Below, piece after piece: positions 14,827 through 23,119 of a DNA stretch of 36,816 nucleotides. The first letter of the stretch is position 1, and the number at the start of each line of letters is the position of its first letter. The stretch lies in contig URUI01000013.1 of NCBI GenBank assembly GCA_900551015.1, positions 1-36,816 on the forward strand, in the 5' to 3' direction. Below the pieces are notes generated by a model. The model was given only the letters and a program-made list of their open reading frames with translations, ran no database searches and had not been told where the DNA came from. The position numbers were made by a program, and so were the translations under genes. Origin of the DNA: an uncultured Collinsella sp. (lineage in GTDB: Bacteria > Actinomycetota > Coriobacteriia > Coriobacteriales > Coriobacteriaceae).

Positions 14827-15764
14827 TAGGCAGCCTCAATACGATGCAGGATATCCTCAACGACCTCATCGATCGTACATTCATCCATATCAAACCACGC
14901 GATACGGTCATCACGCTTAAACCACGAAAGCTGACGCTTGGCATAACGACGCGAACGCATCTTAATGAGTTCGCGAGCCTCATCCATGCTCATCACGCCA
15001 TTGAAAGTATCGATGATCTCTTTATAGCCAATTGCCTGCATCGACGTCAGGGCATCACCCAGCCCCTGGCCCATAAGACCGCGGACCTCATCGACAAGAC
15101 CCTGCTCAAACATCAGATCGACGCGCAGGTTAATGCGCTCGTAGAGCACCTCGCGATTACGCGTCAGACCAAACCATAGGGCATGATAATGCTCGTGCGG
15201 AACACTAAACTGCGACTTTTGCTGCGCATAGGAGACGCCATCATCATGCATCTCAAGCGCGCGAATCACACGCCGCACGTTATGGGGATGAATAACAGCA
15301 GCCGATTCTGGATCGCGCTCGGCAAGCAGGGCATGCAGCTCTTCCTCGCCAATACGCTCGAAAAGCTCCTGATAGCCCGCACGGCGATCGTCCTCAAGTT
15401 CACCCGAGGGAAAGTCCATCTCATCGAGGGCAGCCTTGAGATACAGCCCCGTACCTCCGCAAAAAACCGGCAGGCAACCCGAACCAAGGAGACGTTCAAC
15501 ATGCGCGCGAGCGTCAGCCTGATAAAGCGCAGCAGAATATGCCACACCCGGCTCTACAATGTCGACGAGACGCAGCGGCACCGTGCACTCATCGGGCGCC
15601 ATCTTTGCGGTACCGATGTCCATGCCGCGATAGATTTGCATCGCATCGCACGACAGCACTTCGGACGAAAGACGAGCTGCCAAACGGTCGGCAACATCAC
15701 TCTTACCAACCGCCGTCGGACCGACGATCGCAACGGCGGAAAGACCTGCCCCAGGAGAAGCCAT
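14826..15764 (-). CDS. miaA: tRNA dimethylallyltransferase
   Basis: A 312-residue enzyme that prenylates A37 of tRNAs reading UNN codons, giving i6A37. The P-loop GPTAVGKSDVADRLA is at about residues 15-29, the catalytic/tRNA-binding DAMQIYRGMDIGTAK segment follows, and FCGGTGLYLKAAL is present. The C-terminal SMQAIGYKEI and RRYAKRQLSWFKRDDRIAW motifs contact tRNA. It overlaps miaB by one base upstream and hflX by one base downstream. Its product is the substrate of MiaB, so adjacency gives a two-step pathway. Confidence 0.97.
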   Translation of the reverse strand: MASPGAGLSAVAIVGPTAVGKSDVADRLAARLSSEVLSCDAMQIYRGMDIGTAKMAPDECTVPLRLVDIVEPGVAYSAALYQADARAHVERLLGSGCLPVFCGGTGLYLKAALDEMDFPSGELEDDRRAGYQELFERIGEEELHALLAERDPESAAVIHPHNVRRVIRALEMHDDGVSYAQQKSQFSVPHEHYHALWFGLTRNREVLYERINLRVDLMFEQGLVDEVRGLMGQGLGDALTSMQAIGYKEIIDTFNGVMSMDEARELIKMRSRRYAKRQLSWFKRDDRIAWFDMDECTIDEVVEDILHRIEAA

Positions 15765-17134
15765 TAGCGCGGCTCGCCCACAACGGAGCCGGACAAATAC
15801 CAGGTCTTGGCAACGTCAACGTCAACATCAACGATCTTGCCAACAAGCTGATCGATGCTGTAACCCTCGGGGATAGGAGCATGCACGGTCTGATTCTTGG
15901 GACTCTTGCCCAGCAGGACCGCGTCGTTCTTTTTACTCGTTCCCTCAATGAGCGCCGGAACCACAGTATGAAGCTCGCCCTGGTTATACTCGTGTGCCGT
16001 GGTCTCGATAACCTTAACCAGGCGGTTGAAACGCTCAAGAATAACCTCATGCGGCGTAGGATCGTCAATTTCGGCGGCCGGAGTACCGGCGCGCTTGGAA
16101 TAGATGAAGGTATAGGCCTGAGCATAGCGGACCGTCTCGGCAAGTGAGAGCGTCTGCTCAAAGTCTTCTTCAGTCTCGCCCGGGAAGCCAACGATAATGT
16201 CGGTCGAGAGCGCGATATCGGGCATGCGGTTGCGAATGCGATCGACCAGGCCCAGATAGTCCTCGCGTGTATAACGACGATTCATCTCTTTGAGGATCCG
16301 CGTCGAACCTGACTGGACGGCCAGGTGCAGTTGCGGCATAACGGCAGATGTCTCGGCCATGGCGTCGATGGTCTCGGGCAGCAGATCCTTGGGATGCGAA
16401 GACGTAAAGAAGATACGCTCCACGCCCGTATCGCCCACGGCACGCAGCAGATCGGCAAAACGCGGCTTGCCAAACAGATCGCGACCATATGAATTAACGT
16501 TTTGGCCCAACAGCGTAATCTCACGCACGCCCTGGCGCACCAAACCGGTCACCTCGTCGACAATCTCCTCGAAGGGGCGGCTCTTTTCGCGACCGCGCAC
16601 GTACGGCACGATGCAATAGGTGCAAAAATTATTGCAGCCCGTCATGATGGGCACCCAAGCGTGATACTGAGTCTCGCGATGCCACGGCATGCTCATGGCG
16701 TCCGTATCCTCATGCTCATTGGTGCGGATATGACGCTTGCCATCAAGGAACGCCTCGGCAATGAGCTCGGCCACATGCGCGATGGAATGCGTGCCAAAGA
16801 TGACATTGACGTTATCGACGTTGGTGAGCAGGCCCTCGCCATCGCGCTGCGCGATGCAGCCACCAACGGCAACCACGCGCTTGCCAGAAGGCGAAGGCGG
16901 CAGGCTTTTGCAGGAATTGCACTGACCGTACAGGCGAGTATCGGCGGCCTCGCGCACGCAGCACGTCATGAAGACAACGATATCGGCATGCGCGGGATCG
17001 AGCGCCATGAGGCAGCCATACGAATCAAGCAGACCGCTCACGCGCTCGGAATCGTGCTGATTCATCTGGCAGCCAAAGGTGCGGATAAAGTAGGTTTTAC
17101 CGGCAAGAATATCGCGTACGGAACGCTGGTCCAT
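15764..17134 (-). CDS. miaB: tRNA-2-methylthio-N6-dimethylallyladenosine synthase
   Basis: Radical-SAM methylthiotransferase of 456 residues that adds the 2-methylthio group to i6A37 of tRNA. The N-terminal UPF0004 cluster ligands appear in TFGCQMNQHDSE, in CCVREAAD and in VGGCIAQRDG. The radical-SAM [4Fe-4S] triad is CNNFCTYC, and a C-terminal TRAM domain is at about 390-450. I prefer ATG 17134 (MDQRSV) over 17140 because AGGA is nine rather than three bases upstream. A second methylthiotransferase, rimO, lies at 23768-25117, and the TRAM and UPF0004 parts tell them apart. Confidence 0.95.
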   Translation of the reverse strand: MDQRSVRDILAGKTYFIRTFGCQMNQHDSERVSGLLDSYGCLMALDPAHADIVVFMTCCVREAADTRLYGQCNSCKSLPPSPSGKRVVAVGGCIAQRDGEGLLTNVDNVNVIFGTHSIAHVAELIAEAFLDGKRHIRTNEHEDTDAMSMPWHRETQYHAWVPIMTGCNNFCTYCIVPYVRGREKSRPFEEIVDEVTGLVRQGVREITLLGQNVNSYGRDLFGKPRFADLLRAVGDTGVERIFFTSSHPKDLLPETIDAMAETSAVMPQLHLAVQSGSTRILKEMNRRYTREDYLGLVDRIRNRMPDIALSTDIIVGFPGETEEDFEQTLSLAETVRYAQAYTFIYSKRAGTPAAEIDDPTPHEVILERFNRLVKVIETTAHEYNQGELHTVVPALIEGTSKKNDAVLLGKSPKNQTVHAPIPEGYSIDQLVGKIVDVDVDVAKTWYLSGSVVGEPR

Positions 17135-17179
17135 GTGCATAAGTCCTAACGATGGGGAGCGAAACAAAGCAAGCAGAAG

Positions 17180-17497
17180 CTATGCCACAGGCTTAACATC
17201 ATCCATGACGACGTTATCCATAGCAGCTCGATTGATCTGGTGAACGTAGATAGAAAGGCGGATGGCCGTGCGCGACTCCCCGTTAATGAGGATGTCGGAG
17301 AACACGGGCGCGCAGGAAATATCAAAACCGGTTGGAATCAAAAAACCGCGCGCGATAGCAACGGCCTTAATGGCCTGGTTGACGGCACCGGCGCCGACAC
17401 ACTGGATGTTGACGGGTACACCATCCTTGACCATGCCGGCGATGGCGCCGGCAACGGACGCGGGCGATGATTTGCTTGATACCTTCAGGCAATCCAT
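17180..17497 (-). CDS. SpoVS-family protein
   Basis: A 105-residue protein of the stage V sporulation protein S family: LKVSSKSSPASVAGAIAGMV at the start, then CVGAGAVNQAIKAVAIARGFL and FSDILINGESRTAIRLSIYV. The fold is Alba-like, and SpoVS is thought to bind nucleic acid or RNA. It is about 19 residues longer at the C-terminus than typical 86-residue SpoVS. The start at 17497 has AGGAG seven bases upstream. No sporulation genes are visible. It sits between a GHKL ATPase and miaB, in a run with RNase Y, which suggests an RNA-related housekeeping role; this is inference. Confidence 0.9.
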   Translation of the reverse strand: MDCLKVSSKSSPASVAGAIAGMVKDGVPVNIQCVGAGAVNQAIKAVAIARGFLIPTGFDISCAPVFSDILINGESRTAIRLSIYVHQINRAAMDNVVMDDVKPVA

Positions 17498-17571
17498 GAA
17501 GAAACTCCTGCATTTAAAAGTACGTTTTAACTGCAATAACTGTATCGTACCGAGTGGACTCGGTAAAGGCA

Positions 17572-18657
17572 CTATTCCTCTTTGGCAAGATCAAAGGTCA
17601 CGGTGATTCGATCACGCGAAACGCGAATCTTTGGGTCGCCGCAAAGGTTGAGATAGTACCGGGCAGCAAGGTCATTAAAATCGCGCTCCACAGCACGCGA
17701 AAACTGTGCCATGTCATCCTTAGCAATACGTAGCCCACGACGATCCTTCGCGAGATCGACAGGAGCCGGCGCATGCGAGGACGAGTCGCGCTCGCGCAGC
17801 AGACGCGCGGTCACACCGCGAACAGGCTTAATCTGCCCTGCCAAAATGCGATGGGCCGTGCGCTCGGACATCTCAAGACCCAAACCCGAACAGATACGGA
17901 TAAAGTCCTCGGCATCAGAAGCAAGGCCTAAACGATCGACAACCGGAAGCTCGCTCTCGTCATCAATGAACAGGAGACGAGACGTATCAAGCCGGCTTGA
18001 CGCCTGAGCATAAAGGGTCGCGGCAATCTCGGACGGAGAACCAAGATAGACATCGCAACCACGCAACTCCTCGAGGGCAAACTCACAAGCAGCGCGAATA
18101 ATATTATGCGGACCGCGAGCACAGACATAACGTCCGTCCTCATCCTTGACGGCCTGGGGCCAGCTGGACTGATCGGCACGCTCACTGAGGCGGTCGGCCG
18201 CGACGCTCACCTTAAAGGCTGAACCAAGATCGACGCCGGACGTGACCACACGGGCCTCATCGGTGTTCTGCTTGATCGAAAACAATGCCATGCCACGACC
18301 GTGAACGCCCCAACGGTCCATCTTCATGCTCTCGAGCTTGGAGGTAACGCGGGCATCAAAGATTCGCTCTTGCATATCCTGCGGAACGCCCGAACCGTTA
18401 TCCAGAAAGACAAGCGTGCGGACGCCGTCTTCCTTGGTCGTGGCGAGATAGACCTTGTCGGCGCCGGCATCGCGAGCATTACGGAGCATTTCGATGACGA
18501 TGTCCTCGACATGCTGAATGTCGTGCTTAGCCTGGCGCCGCTCGGCCTCCGAAACGCGGAGGCGGACATACCCCTCGCCAAGGTTCTCCTCGACGCGAAG
18601 GTTGCCCTCCCCCGACATCGACGCGATAAATGAGATGAGCTCGTTCGCGTCGCTCAT
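17572..18657 (-). CDS. GHKL-type ATP-binding protein of unknown function
   Basis: A 361-residue protein with a Bergerat-fold ATPase domain at the N-terminus. The N-box is E56-MLRN60-ARDAGAD, the G1 box is D86-NGSGVP, and the G2 box is H119-GRGMALFS. The N-box resembles MutL and Hsp90 more than sensor kinases. There is no H-box, membrane segment or receiver, so it is not an ordinary histidine kinase. The C-terminal ~200 residues are not recognised; they include a charged segment (about 285-320) and a strand-rich end. The start is one base after the rny stop, so its translation is coupled to RNase Y. Function unknown. Confidence 0.85.
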   Translation of the reverse strand: MSDANELISFIASMSGEGNLRVEENLGEGYVRLRVSEAERRQAKHDIQHVEDIVIEMLRNARDAGADKVYLATTKEDGVRTLVFLDNGSGVPQDMQERIFDARVTSKLESMKMDRWGVHGRGMALFSIKQNTDEARVVTSGVDLGSAFKVSVAADRLSERADQSSWPQAVKDEDGRYVCARGPHNIIRAACEFALEELRGCDVYLGSPSEIAATLYAQASSRLDTSRLLFIDDESELPVVDRLGLASDAEDFIRICSGLGLEMSERTAHRILAGQIKPVRGVTARLLRERDSSSHAPAPVDLAKDRRGLRIAKDDMAQFSRAVERDFNDLAARYYLNLCGDPKIRVSRDRITVTFDLAKEE

Positions 18658-18658
18658 G

Positions 18659-20209
18659 TTATTTAGCGATATCGACAGCGCGGCTCTCGCGAATCACGAC
18701 GACGCGCACCTGACCGGGATACTCCATCTCTTCCTCGATCTGATGGGCGATATCGTGAGCCAGGACCGTGGACTGGGCATCGGAGATCTTGTCCGGCTGG
18801 ACCATGACGTGGACCTCGCGACCGGCCTGCATGGCATAGGTACGTTCGACGCCGTCATGGGAGTTGGCGATCTCCTCAAGCTTCTCAAGACGCTTGATGT
18901 AGTTCTCGGCAGACTCGCGACGGGCACCGGGGCGAGAGGCAGAGACAGCATCGGCGGCCTGCACCAGGACATCGAGCACCGTGTTGGGGTCGACATCGGC
19001 ATGGTGAGCCTCAATAGCGTGGACGATAACGGGCTTCTCGCCATAACGGCGGGCAAGCTCGGCGCCGATGACGGCATGCGGGCCCTCGACGTCGTGGTCG
19101 ATTGCCTTGCCCAGGTCATGAAGCAGGCCGGCGCGCTTGGCGGTCACAACGTCCAGGCCAAGCTCGGAAGCCATCACGCCGCACAGATCAGAGACCTCGA
19201 GGGAATGCTGAAGCACGTTCTGACCAAACGAGGTACGGTAGCGCAGGGCACCAAGGGTCTTGACGATCTCGGGGTGCAGATCGTGGATGCCGGTATCGAA
19301 GGCAGCCTGCTCGCCAGCCTCGCGCACGCGCTGCTGAACCAGGTCGGCGGCCTTGTGATACATCTCCTCGATACGGGCAGGGTGAATGCGGCCGTCGGCG
19401 ATGAGGTTCTCGAGGGCGACGCGGGCGGTCTCACGACGGACCGGGTCGAAGCTCGAAAGAACGACGGTCTCGGGCGTGTCGTCGATCACGAGGTTGACGC
19501 CGGAAACCTGCTCGAAGGTCCGGATGTTGCGACCCTCGCGACCGATGATACGGCCTTTGAGGTCATCAGAGGGAATGTGCACGGAGGTAACGGTGACCTC
19601 GGCAGTGTGATCGGCAGCGCAGCGCTGAATCGCCAGAGACAGAATCTCCTGGGCGGTCTTGTGGCACTCGGCGCGAACCTGCTGCTCGGACTCGCGAATG
19701 ATCGTGGCGGCCTCGTGGGTGACCTCGCCGCGAACCTTATCAAGGAGCTCCTTGTGCGCGTCCTCGCGGGTAAGGTCGGCGATACGCTCGAGCTCGGAGA
19801 TCTGCTTTGCGCAGAGCTCCTCGAGCTCACGGGAGCGCTTCTCGACCTGACCGGCCTGGCTGGACAGCTGATGCTCGCGCTTGTCGAGAGCGTCGTTGCG
19901 GCGATCGAGAGATTCCTCGCGCTGCATCACGCGGTTCTCGAGCGTACGAATCTCGTTCTTACGCTGCTTGTCCTCGGCCTCAGCGGCCTGCTTGTTCTTG
20001 ATGATCTCCTCTTTAGCCTCGAGCAGAGCCTCTTTTTTGAGGGTCTCGGCCTGACGCTTAGCATCACCGATCAGGGACTCAGCCTGTGCGTGTGCCGACT
20101 GGATTTTTTCGTCGGCCTCGTGAAGACTACCCTGCTTGGCGGTGCGCATGTAGGCAATGGCGGCGATGGCACCCAAAACGATGCCAACGAGCGCTGCGAT
20201 GATAGGCAT
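18659..20209 (-). CDS. rny: ribonuclease Y
   Basis: Membrane-bound endoribonuclease of 516 residues that starts bulk mRNA decay. An N-terminal membrane anchor (PIIAALVGIVLGAIAAIAYM) is followed by a long Glu/Lys/Gln coiled coil (about 25-180), a KH domain (GRIIGREGRNIRTFEQ), and an HD domain with LLHDLGKAIDHD and HAIEAHH. I start at ATG 20209 because AAGGAG is five bases upstream; a GTG two codons earlier lies inside that ribosome site. The second major RNase, rnj, is at 29941-31611. Confidence 0.96.
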   Translation of the reverse strand: MPIIAALVGIVLGAIAAIAYMRTAKQGSLHEADEKIQSAHAQAESLIGDAKRQAETLKKEALLEAKEEIIKNKQAAEAEDKQRKNEIRTLENRVMQREESLDRRNDALDKREHQLSSQAGQVEKRSRELEELCAKQISELERIADLTREDAHKELLDKVRGEVTHEAATIIRESEQQVRAECHKTAQEILSLAIQRCAADHTAEVTVTSVHIPSDDLKGRIIGREGRNIRTFEQVSGVNLVIDDTPETVVLSSFDPVRRETARVALENLIADGRIHPARIEEMYHKAADLVQQRVREAGEQAAFDTGIHDLHPEIVKTLGALRYRTSFGQNVLQHSLEVSDLCGVMASELGLDVVTAKRAGLLHDLGKAIDHDVEGPHAVIGAELARRYGEKPVIVHAIEAHHADVDPNTVLDVLVQAADAVSASRPGARRESAENYIKRLEKLEEIANSHDGVERTYAMQAGREVHVMVQPDKISDAQSTVLAHDIAHQIEEEMEYPGQVRVVVIRESRAVDIAK

Positions 20210-20244
20210 GCTCACTCCTTTTTATGGATTCGTTACACAACAAA

Positions 20245-20270
20245 GCGAACCGTCCTTACGAACGGCTCGC
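20245..20270 (-). other. Hairpin in the rny 5' leader
   Basis: GCGAACCGTCC and GAACGGCTCGC (20245-20270) form an imperfect ~10-bp stem with a short loop, about 35 bases before the rny start. No T-tract follows on either side. It may protect or regulate the 5' end of the rny message. Confidence 0.5.
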
Positions 20271-20403
20271 GACATTTGAGTAATATGGGCGCAGCTTATG
20301 CGGGTCGGATACAGATAAACATATAAACAAACTCATCACAGATGAGCACATATCACAAAGCAAATGACATTGTTTATCGTACGTTGAACCACAACAACTG
20401 TCA

Positions 20404-20452
20404 AATAAATGGCCCCAGCACGGCGGCTAAAACGCGGTGAACGGCAGGGCCA
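20404..20452 (-). terminator. Probable terminator of recA-recX
   Basis: On the minus strand TGGCCC (20452-20447) pairs with GGGCCA (20415-20410), with further partial GC pairing inside, followed by TTTATTTG. It lies 15 bases after the recX stop. Confidence 0.65.
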
Positions 20453-20466
20453 CAAAACGCATACGC

Positions 20467-21159
20467 CTAAACCGCACATTCCTCACGTTCGGCATCGAGA
20501 CGTGCCTTAACGGCATCGGCGGCGATGTGATACGAGAAGCCCTTGCCCATCAAAAACCGAACCAGTTTTTCGAATCCGCGCGTCTCTGGAACACGCCGCT
20601 TGGCGAGCAGGGCTGACGCACGCGCCAAATCGTCTTCGACGGCAAAATAATCCTCGGGATAACCGGGAATGTCATCGAGCACGACATGACGGCGCTTGAG
20701 CTCGGTCTCGATTTTACGCTGTCCCCAACCGCGCCGCTTGCGTTCCTCGATAAAGTACGAGCAAAAGCGGTTCTCGTCTAAAAAGCGATACTCGGTGGCG
20801 CGCTCGACGGCGAAATCGATCGCGGGCTGGCGAAAGCCGTAGCGTGCCAACTTGTCACGGACCTCACCCGTCGCATGGTCGCGGCGCGATAGCATCTCGG
20901 TCACCATGGTAAGTGCACATTTACGCTCGATGAGCTGCACCGCTTCACGAAAGTTATCCCAATCACAGGGAAGATCGGGGCGATTTTTGACATACAAGCG
21001 CGCGACCCGCACGGGAATCCAAATGGACCGCTCAAAACCGCCCTCAAGCTCACAATCGATATGTGCGCAAGGCTTTTTGGACGCATACCCGCTCGAGAAC
21101 GAGGAGGCCGCCTTCTTATCGGGAAAGACGACCGTGGCCTCGGTCACAGTATACGACAT
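20467..21159 (-). CDS. recX: regulatory protein RecX
   Basis: A 230-residue RecX, the inhibitor that caps and destabilises RecA filaments. The three-helix repeats are visible, for example AVQLIERKCALTMVTEMLSRRDHATGEVRDKL, then YRFLDENRFCSYFIEERKRRGWGQRKIETELKRR. The first ~65 residues are an extra N-terminal region not typical of short RecX proteins. It begins 11 bases after the recA stop and shares the recA SOS promoter. Confidence 0.92.
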   Translation of the reverse strand: MSYTVTEATVVFPDKKAASSFSSGYASKKPCAHIDCELEGGFERSIWIPVRVARLYVKNRPDLPCDWDNFREAVQLIERKCALTMVTEMLSRRDHATGEVRDKLARYGFRQPAIDFAVERATEYRFLDENRFCSYFIEERKRRGWGQRKIETELKRRHVVLDDIPGYPEDYFAVEDDLARASALLAKRRVPETRGFEKLVRFLMGKGFSYHIAADAVKARLDAEREECAV

Positions 21160-21170
21160 GAGCGTAACCG

Positions 21171-22319
21171 CTACTCGTCGTCATCATCGAGCATGGCGGA
21201 ACCATCGATGGCGTAAAGCTCGTCAAACTCCTCAGGCGCAGGCTGATCGGTCAGCTCGACCTCGGACGGAGCATCGTCGTCAAACTCAAGCCCGCAGGCA
21301 AGGCGGACCTTATGCTCAATCTCGTCGGCGCAATCGGGGTGTTCGCGCAGGAACGCCTTGGCGGCCTCGCGACCGTTGCCGAGCTTGTCCTCGCCATAGG
21401 CAAACCAGGAGCCCATCTTCTTGCAAATGCCGCACTCGACAGCCATGTCCAGAATCGAGCCCTCCTTAGAGATGCCCGTACCGTACATGATGTCGAACTC
21501 AGCAGAACGGAACGGAGCTGCCACCTTGTTCTTAACGACCTTGGCGCGCACGCGGTTACCGATAACCTCATCCTTAAGCTTAATGCTGTCGATGCGGCGA
21601 ATGTCGATACGCACCGAAGAGAAGAACTTAAGGGCGCGGCCGCCCGTCGTGGTCTCGGGGTTGCCGAACATGACGCCGATCTTCTCTCGCAGCTGGTTAA
21701 TGAAGATGCATGTCGTGTTGGACTTGGACAGCGAGCCGGCGAGCTTGCGGAGCGCCTGACTCATCAGACGAGCTTGCAATCCGACCGTGGTATCGCCGAT
21801 CTCTCCCTCGATCTCGGCACGCGGGGTCAGCGCGGCGACGGAGTCGACGACGATGGCATCGATGGCGCCGGAACGCACGAGCATGTCAACAATCTCGAGC
21901 GCCTGCTCACCCGTATCAGGCTGGGAAATCAGTACCTCGTCGATATCCACGCCAATGCGCGCGGCATACGTGGGATCGAGCGCGTGCTCGGCATCGATAA
22001 ATGCCACCACGCCACCCATTGCCTGGGCTTCGGCCAGGATCTCGAGCGAAAGCGTCGTCTTACCGGAGGACTCAGGACCGTAAATCTCGACGATACGGCC
22101 GCGCGGCACACCGCCGATACCCAGAGCGGCATCGAGTGCCAGAGCGCCCGTGGGGATGGCCTCAACCTCAAGCTCGGGGCCGCCGTCACCATACCTCATG
22201 ATGGAGCCTTGACCGAACTTCTTCTCGATCTCGGCCTTGGTGGTGGCGATCATCTCATCGCGCTCTTTACCCGTCGTGCGAGCATGAACGGTACGTACGG
22301 GACCTGAATTCTTGGCCAT
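21171..22319 (-). CDS. recA: recombinase RecA
   Basis: A 382-residue DNA recombinase and SOS co-protease. Walker A GPESSGKT is at residues 81-88, Walker B is in AIVVDSVAAL, loop L1 is GEIGDTTVGLQARLMSQALRK, loop L2 is NPETTTGGRALKF, and the C-terminus is acidic (ending DDDDE). ATG 22319 is chosen because GAGGAGG lies about seven bases upstream and the protein then begins MAKNSG; the longer frame to 22340 overlaps the ribosome site. A LexA box overlaps its promoter at 22350-22378. Confidence 0.98.
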   Translation of the reverse strand: MAKNSGPVRTVHARTTGKERDEMIATTKAEIEKKFGQGSIMRYGDGGPELEVEAIPTGALALDAALGIGGVPRGRIVEIYGPESSGKTTLSLEILAEAQAMGGVVAFIDAEHALDPTYAARIGVDIDEVLISQPDTGEQALEIVDMLVRSGAIDAIVVDSVAALTPRAEIEGEIGDTTVGLQARLMSQALRKLAGSLSKSNTTCIFINQLREKIGVMFGNPETTTGGRALKFFSSVRIDIRRIDSIKLKDEVIGNRVRAKVVKNKVAAPFRSAEFDIMYGTGISKEGSILDMAVECGICKKMGSWFAYGEDKLGNGREAAKAFLREHPDCADEIEHKVRLACGLEFDDDAPSEVELTDQPAPEEFDELYAIDGSAMLDDDDE

Positions 22320-22349
22320 GAATAGCCCTCCTCTTAACAACCTGCATCG

Positions 22350-22378
22350 ATAATAAACGAACGGCTGTTCGTGGTCAA
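22350..22378 (-). promoter_or_regulatory. recA promoter
   Basis: On the minus strand the -35 is TTGACC (22378-22373) and the -10 is TATTAT (22355-22350), with a 17-base spacer. The 14-bp LexA box sits inside the spacer, the same arrangement as the LysM promoter. Confidence 0.88.
22358..22371. promoter_or_regulatory. LexA (SOS) box of recA-recX
   Basis: CGAACGGCTGTTCG is a fully palindromic CGAAC-N4-GTTCG site between the -35 and -10 of recA. Confidence 0.95.
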
Positions 22379-22420
22379 CCGTTCAGGCCAATCATATGCA
22401 GGCAGTCTTTCCAAAACCCA

Positions 22421-22454
22421 ACCAAACGCCGACCAAACACTGACCAAATGCTTG
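22421..22454. repeat. Three tandem 11/12-bp ACCAAA repeats upstream of recA
   Basis: ACCAAACGCCG (22421-22431), ACCAAACACTG (22432-22442) and ACCAAATGCTTG (22443-22454) follow one another, with partial units on both sides. On the recA strand this is TTTGGT repeated with near-helical spacing, about 45-75 bases upstream of the -35. It could be an activator or nucleoid-protein site. Confidence 0.6.
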
Positions 22455-22544
22455 ACCACAAAGGGGCAAATAAGAACAAGAAAGGCAAAAATACACCTAT
22501 GACCAGCGCAAACGCTAAATTCGTCAGGGGTCCCTATCTCCACA

Positions 22545-22570
22545 TTTAAGGGGCCCGAAGGTCCCTTAAA
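22545..22570. terminator. Terminator after the cinA-type gene
   Basis: TTTAAGGG (22545-22552) pairs perfectly with CCCTTAAA (22563-22570) around a ten-base GC-rich loop. A/T ends on both sides allow termination in either direction. It separates the rnj-to-cinA run from recA. Confidence 0.72.
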
Positions 22571-22576
22571 ACACGT

Positions 22577-23107
22577 CTATTCCATAGAGTTAAGCACAAG
22601 GGCAATGCGTCCCAATGCCTCCGCGACCGCATGGGCACGAATACACGAACGGTCGCCCTCATAGTGGCAGCGCACAGAGTCCACGACCGGCACTTCCCCA
22701 TCAGCCGCGCGATACGCCCAGCCAATATAGAAAGTGCCAGCCGGATCGTCCTCAGTGCCGCCGCCGGGGCCGGCATAACCCGTTGCGCTCACTGCAATAT
22801 CGCTCTGGTACAGCTCCAGCGAACGCGCCGCCATCTCGCGCGCGGTCTGATGCGACACCGCGGTATAGCGGTCGAGCGTCTCCTGATCAACACCCAAAAC
22901 GCGATGCTTGATCTCATCGCAGTAGGTCACCGCACCGCCACGCAGCACCGCCGAGGCGCCCGGGATATCGGCAATCGTCGAGGCGATCATACCTGCTGTC
23001 AGCGACTCAGCCGTCGAAACCGTCACGCCCCGAGCGCTCGCGCGCTCGACAATATGACGCGCCAGCTCCTCGTTATGTGCGGAAATCTGATCAAAAGAGT
23101 CCGTCAT
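22577..23107 (-). CDS. CinA C-terminal family nicotinamide-nucleotide amidohydrolase
   Basis: A 176-residue stand-alone CinA_C/PncC enzyme that deamidates nicotinamide mononucleotide in pyridine nucleotide recycling. It has the family motifs STAESLTAGMIAS, GGAVTYCDEIKHRVLGV and ATGYAGPGGGTEDDPAGTFYIGW. The N-terminal MoCF-like domain of full CinA is absent, so I leave the symbol blank. It starts at ATG 23107, or at GTG 23113 two codons earlier, 6 to 12 bases after the pgsA stop. The pgsA-cinA-recA order is widespread in Gram-positive bacteria. Confidence 0.92.
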   Translation of the reverse strand: MTDSFDQISAHNEELARHIVERASARGVTVSTAESLTAGMIASTIADIPGASAVLRGGAVTYCDEIKHRVLGVDQETLDRYTAVSHQTAREMAARSLELYQSDIAVSATGYAGPGGGTEDDPAGTFYIGWAYRAADGEVPVVDSVRCHYEGDRSCIRAHAVAEALGRIALVLNSME

Positions 23108-23119
23108 ACCCACCAGGAC

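Noticed and set aside
17180..17497. Sporulation locus
   Set aside because: SpoVS-family proteins are common in non-sporulating bacteria and no other sporulation genes are present.
18518..20326. 602-codon plus-strand frame opposite rny
   Set aside because: It is antisense to a certain RNase Y gene; long frames on the opposite strand are expected in GC-rich DNA with this codon phase.
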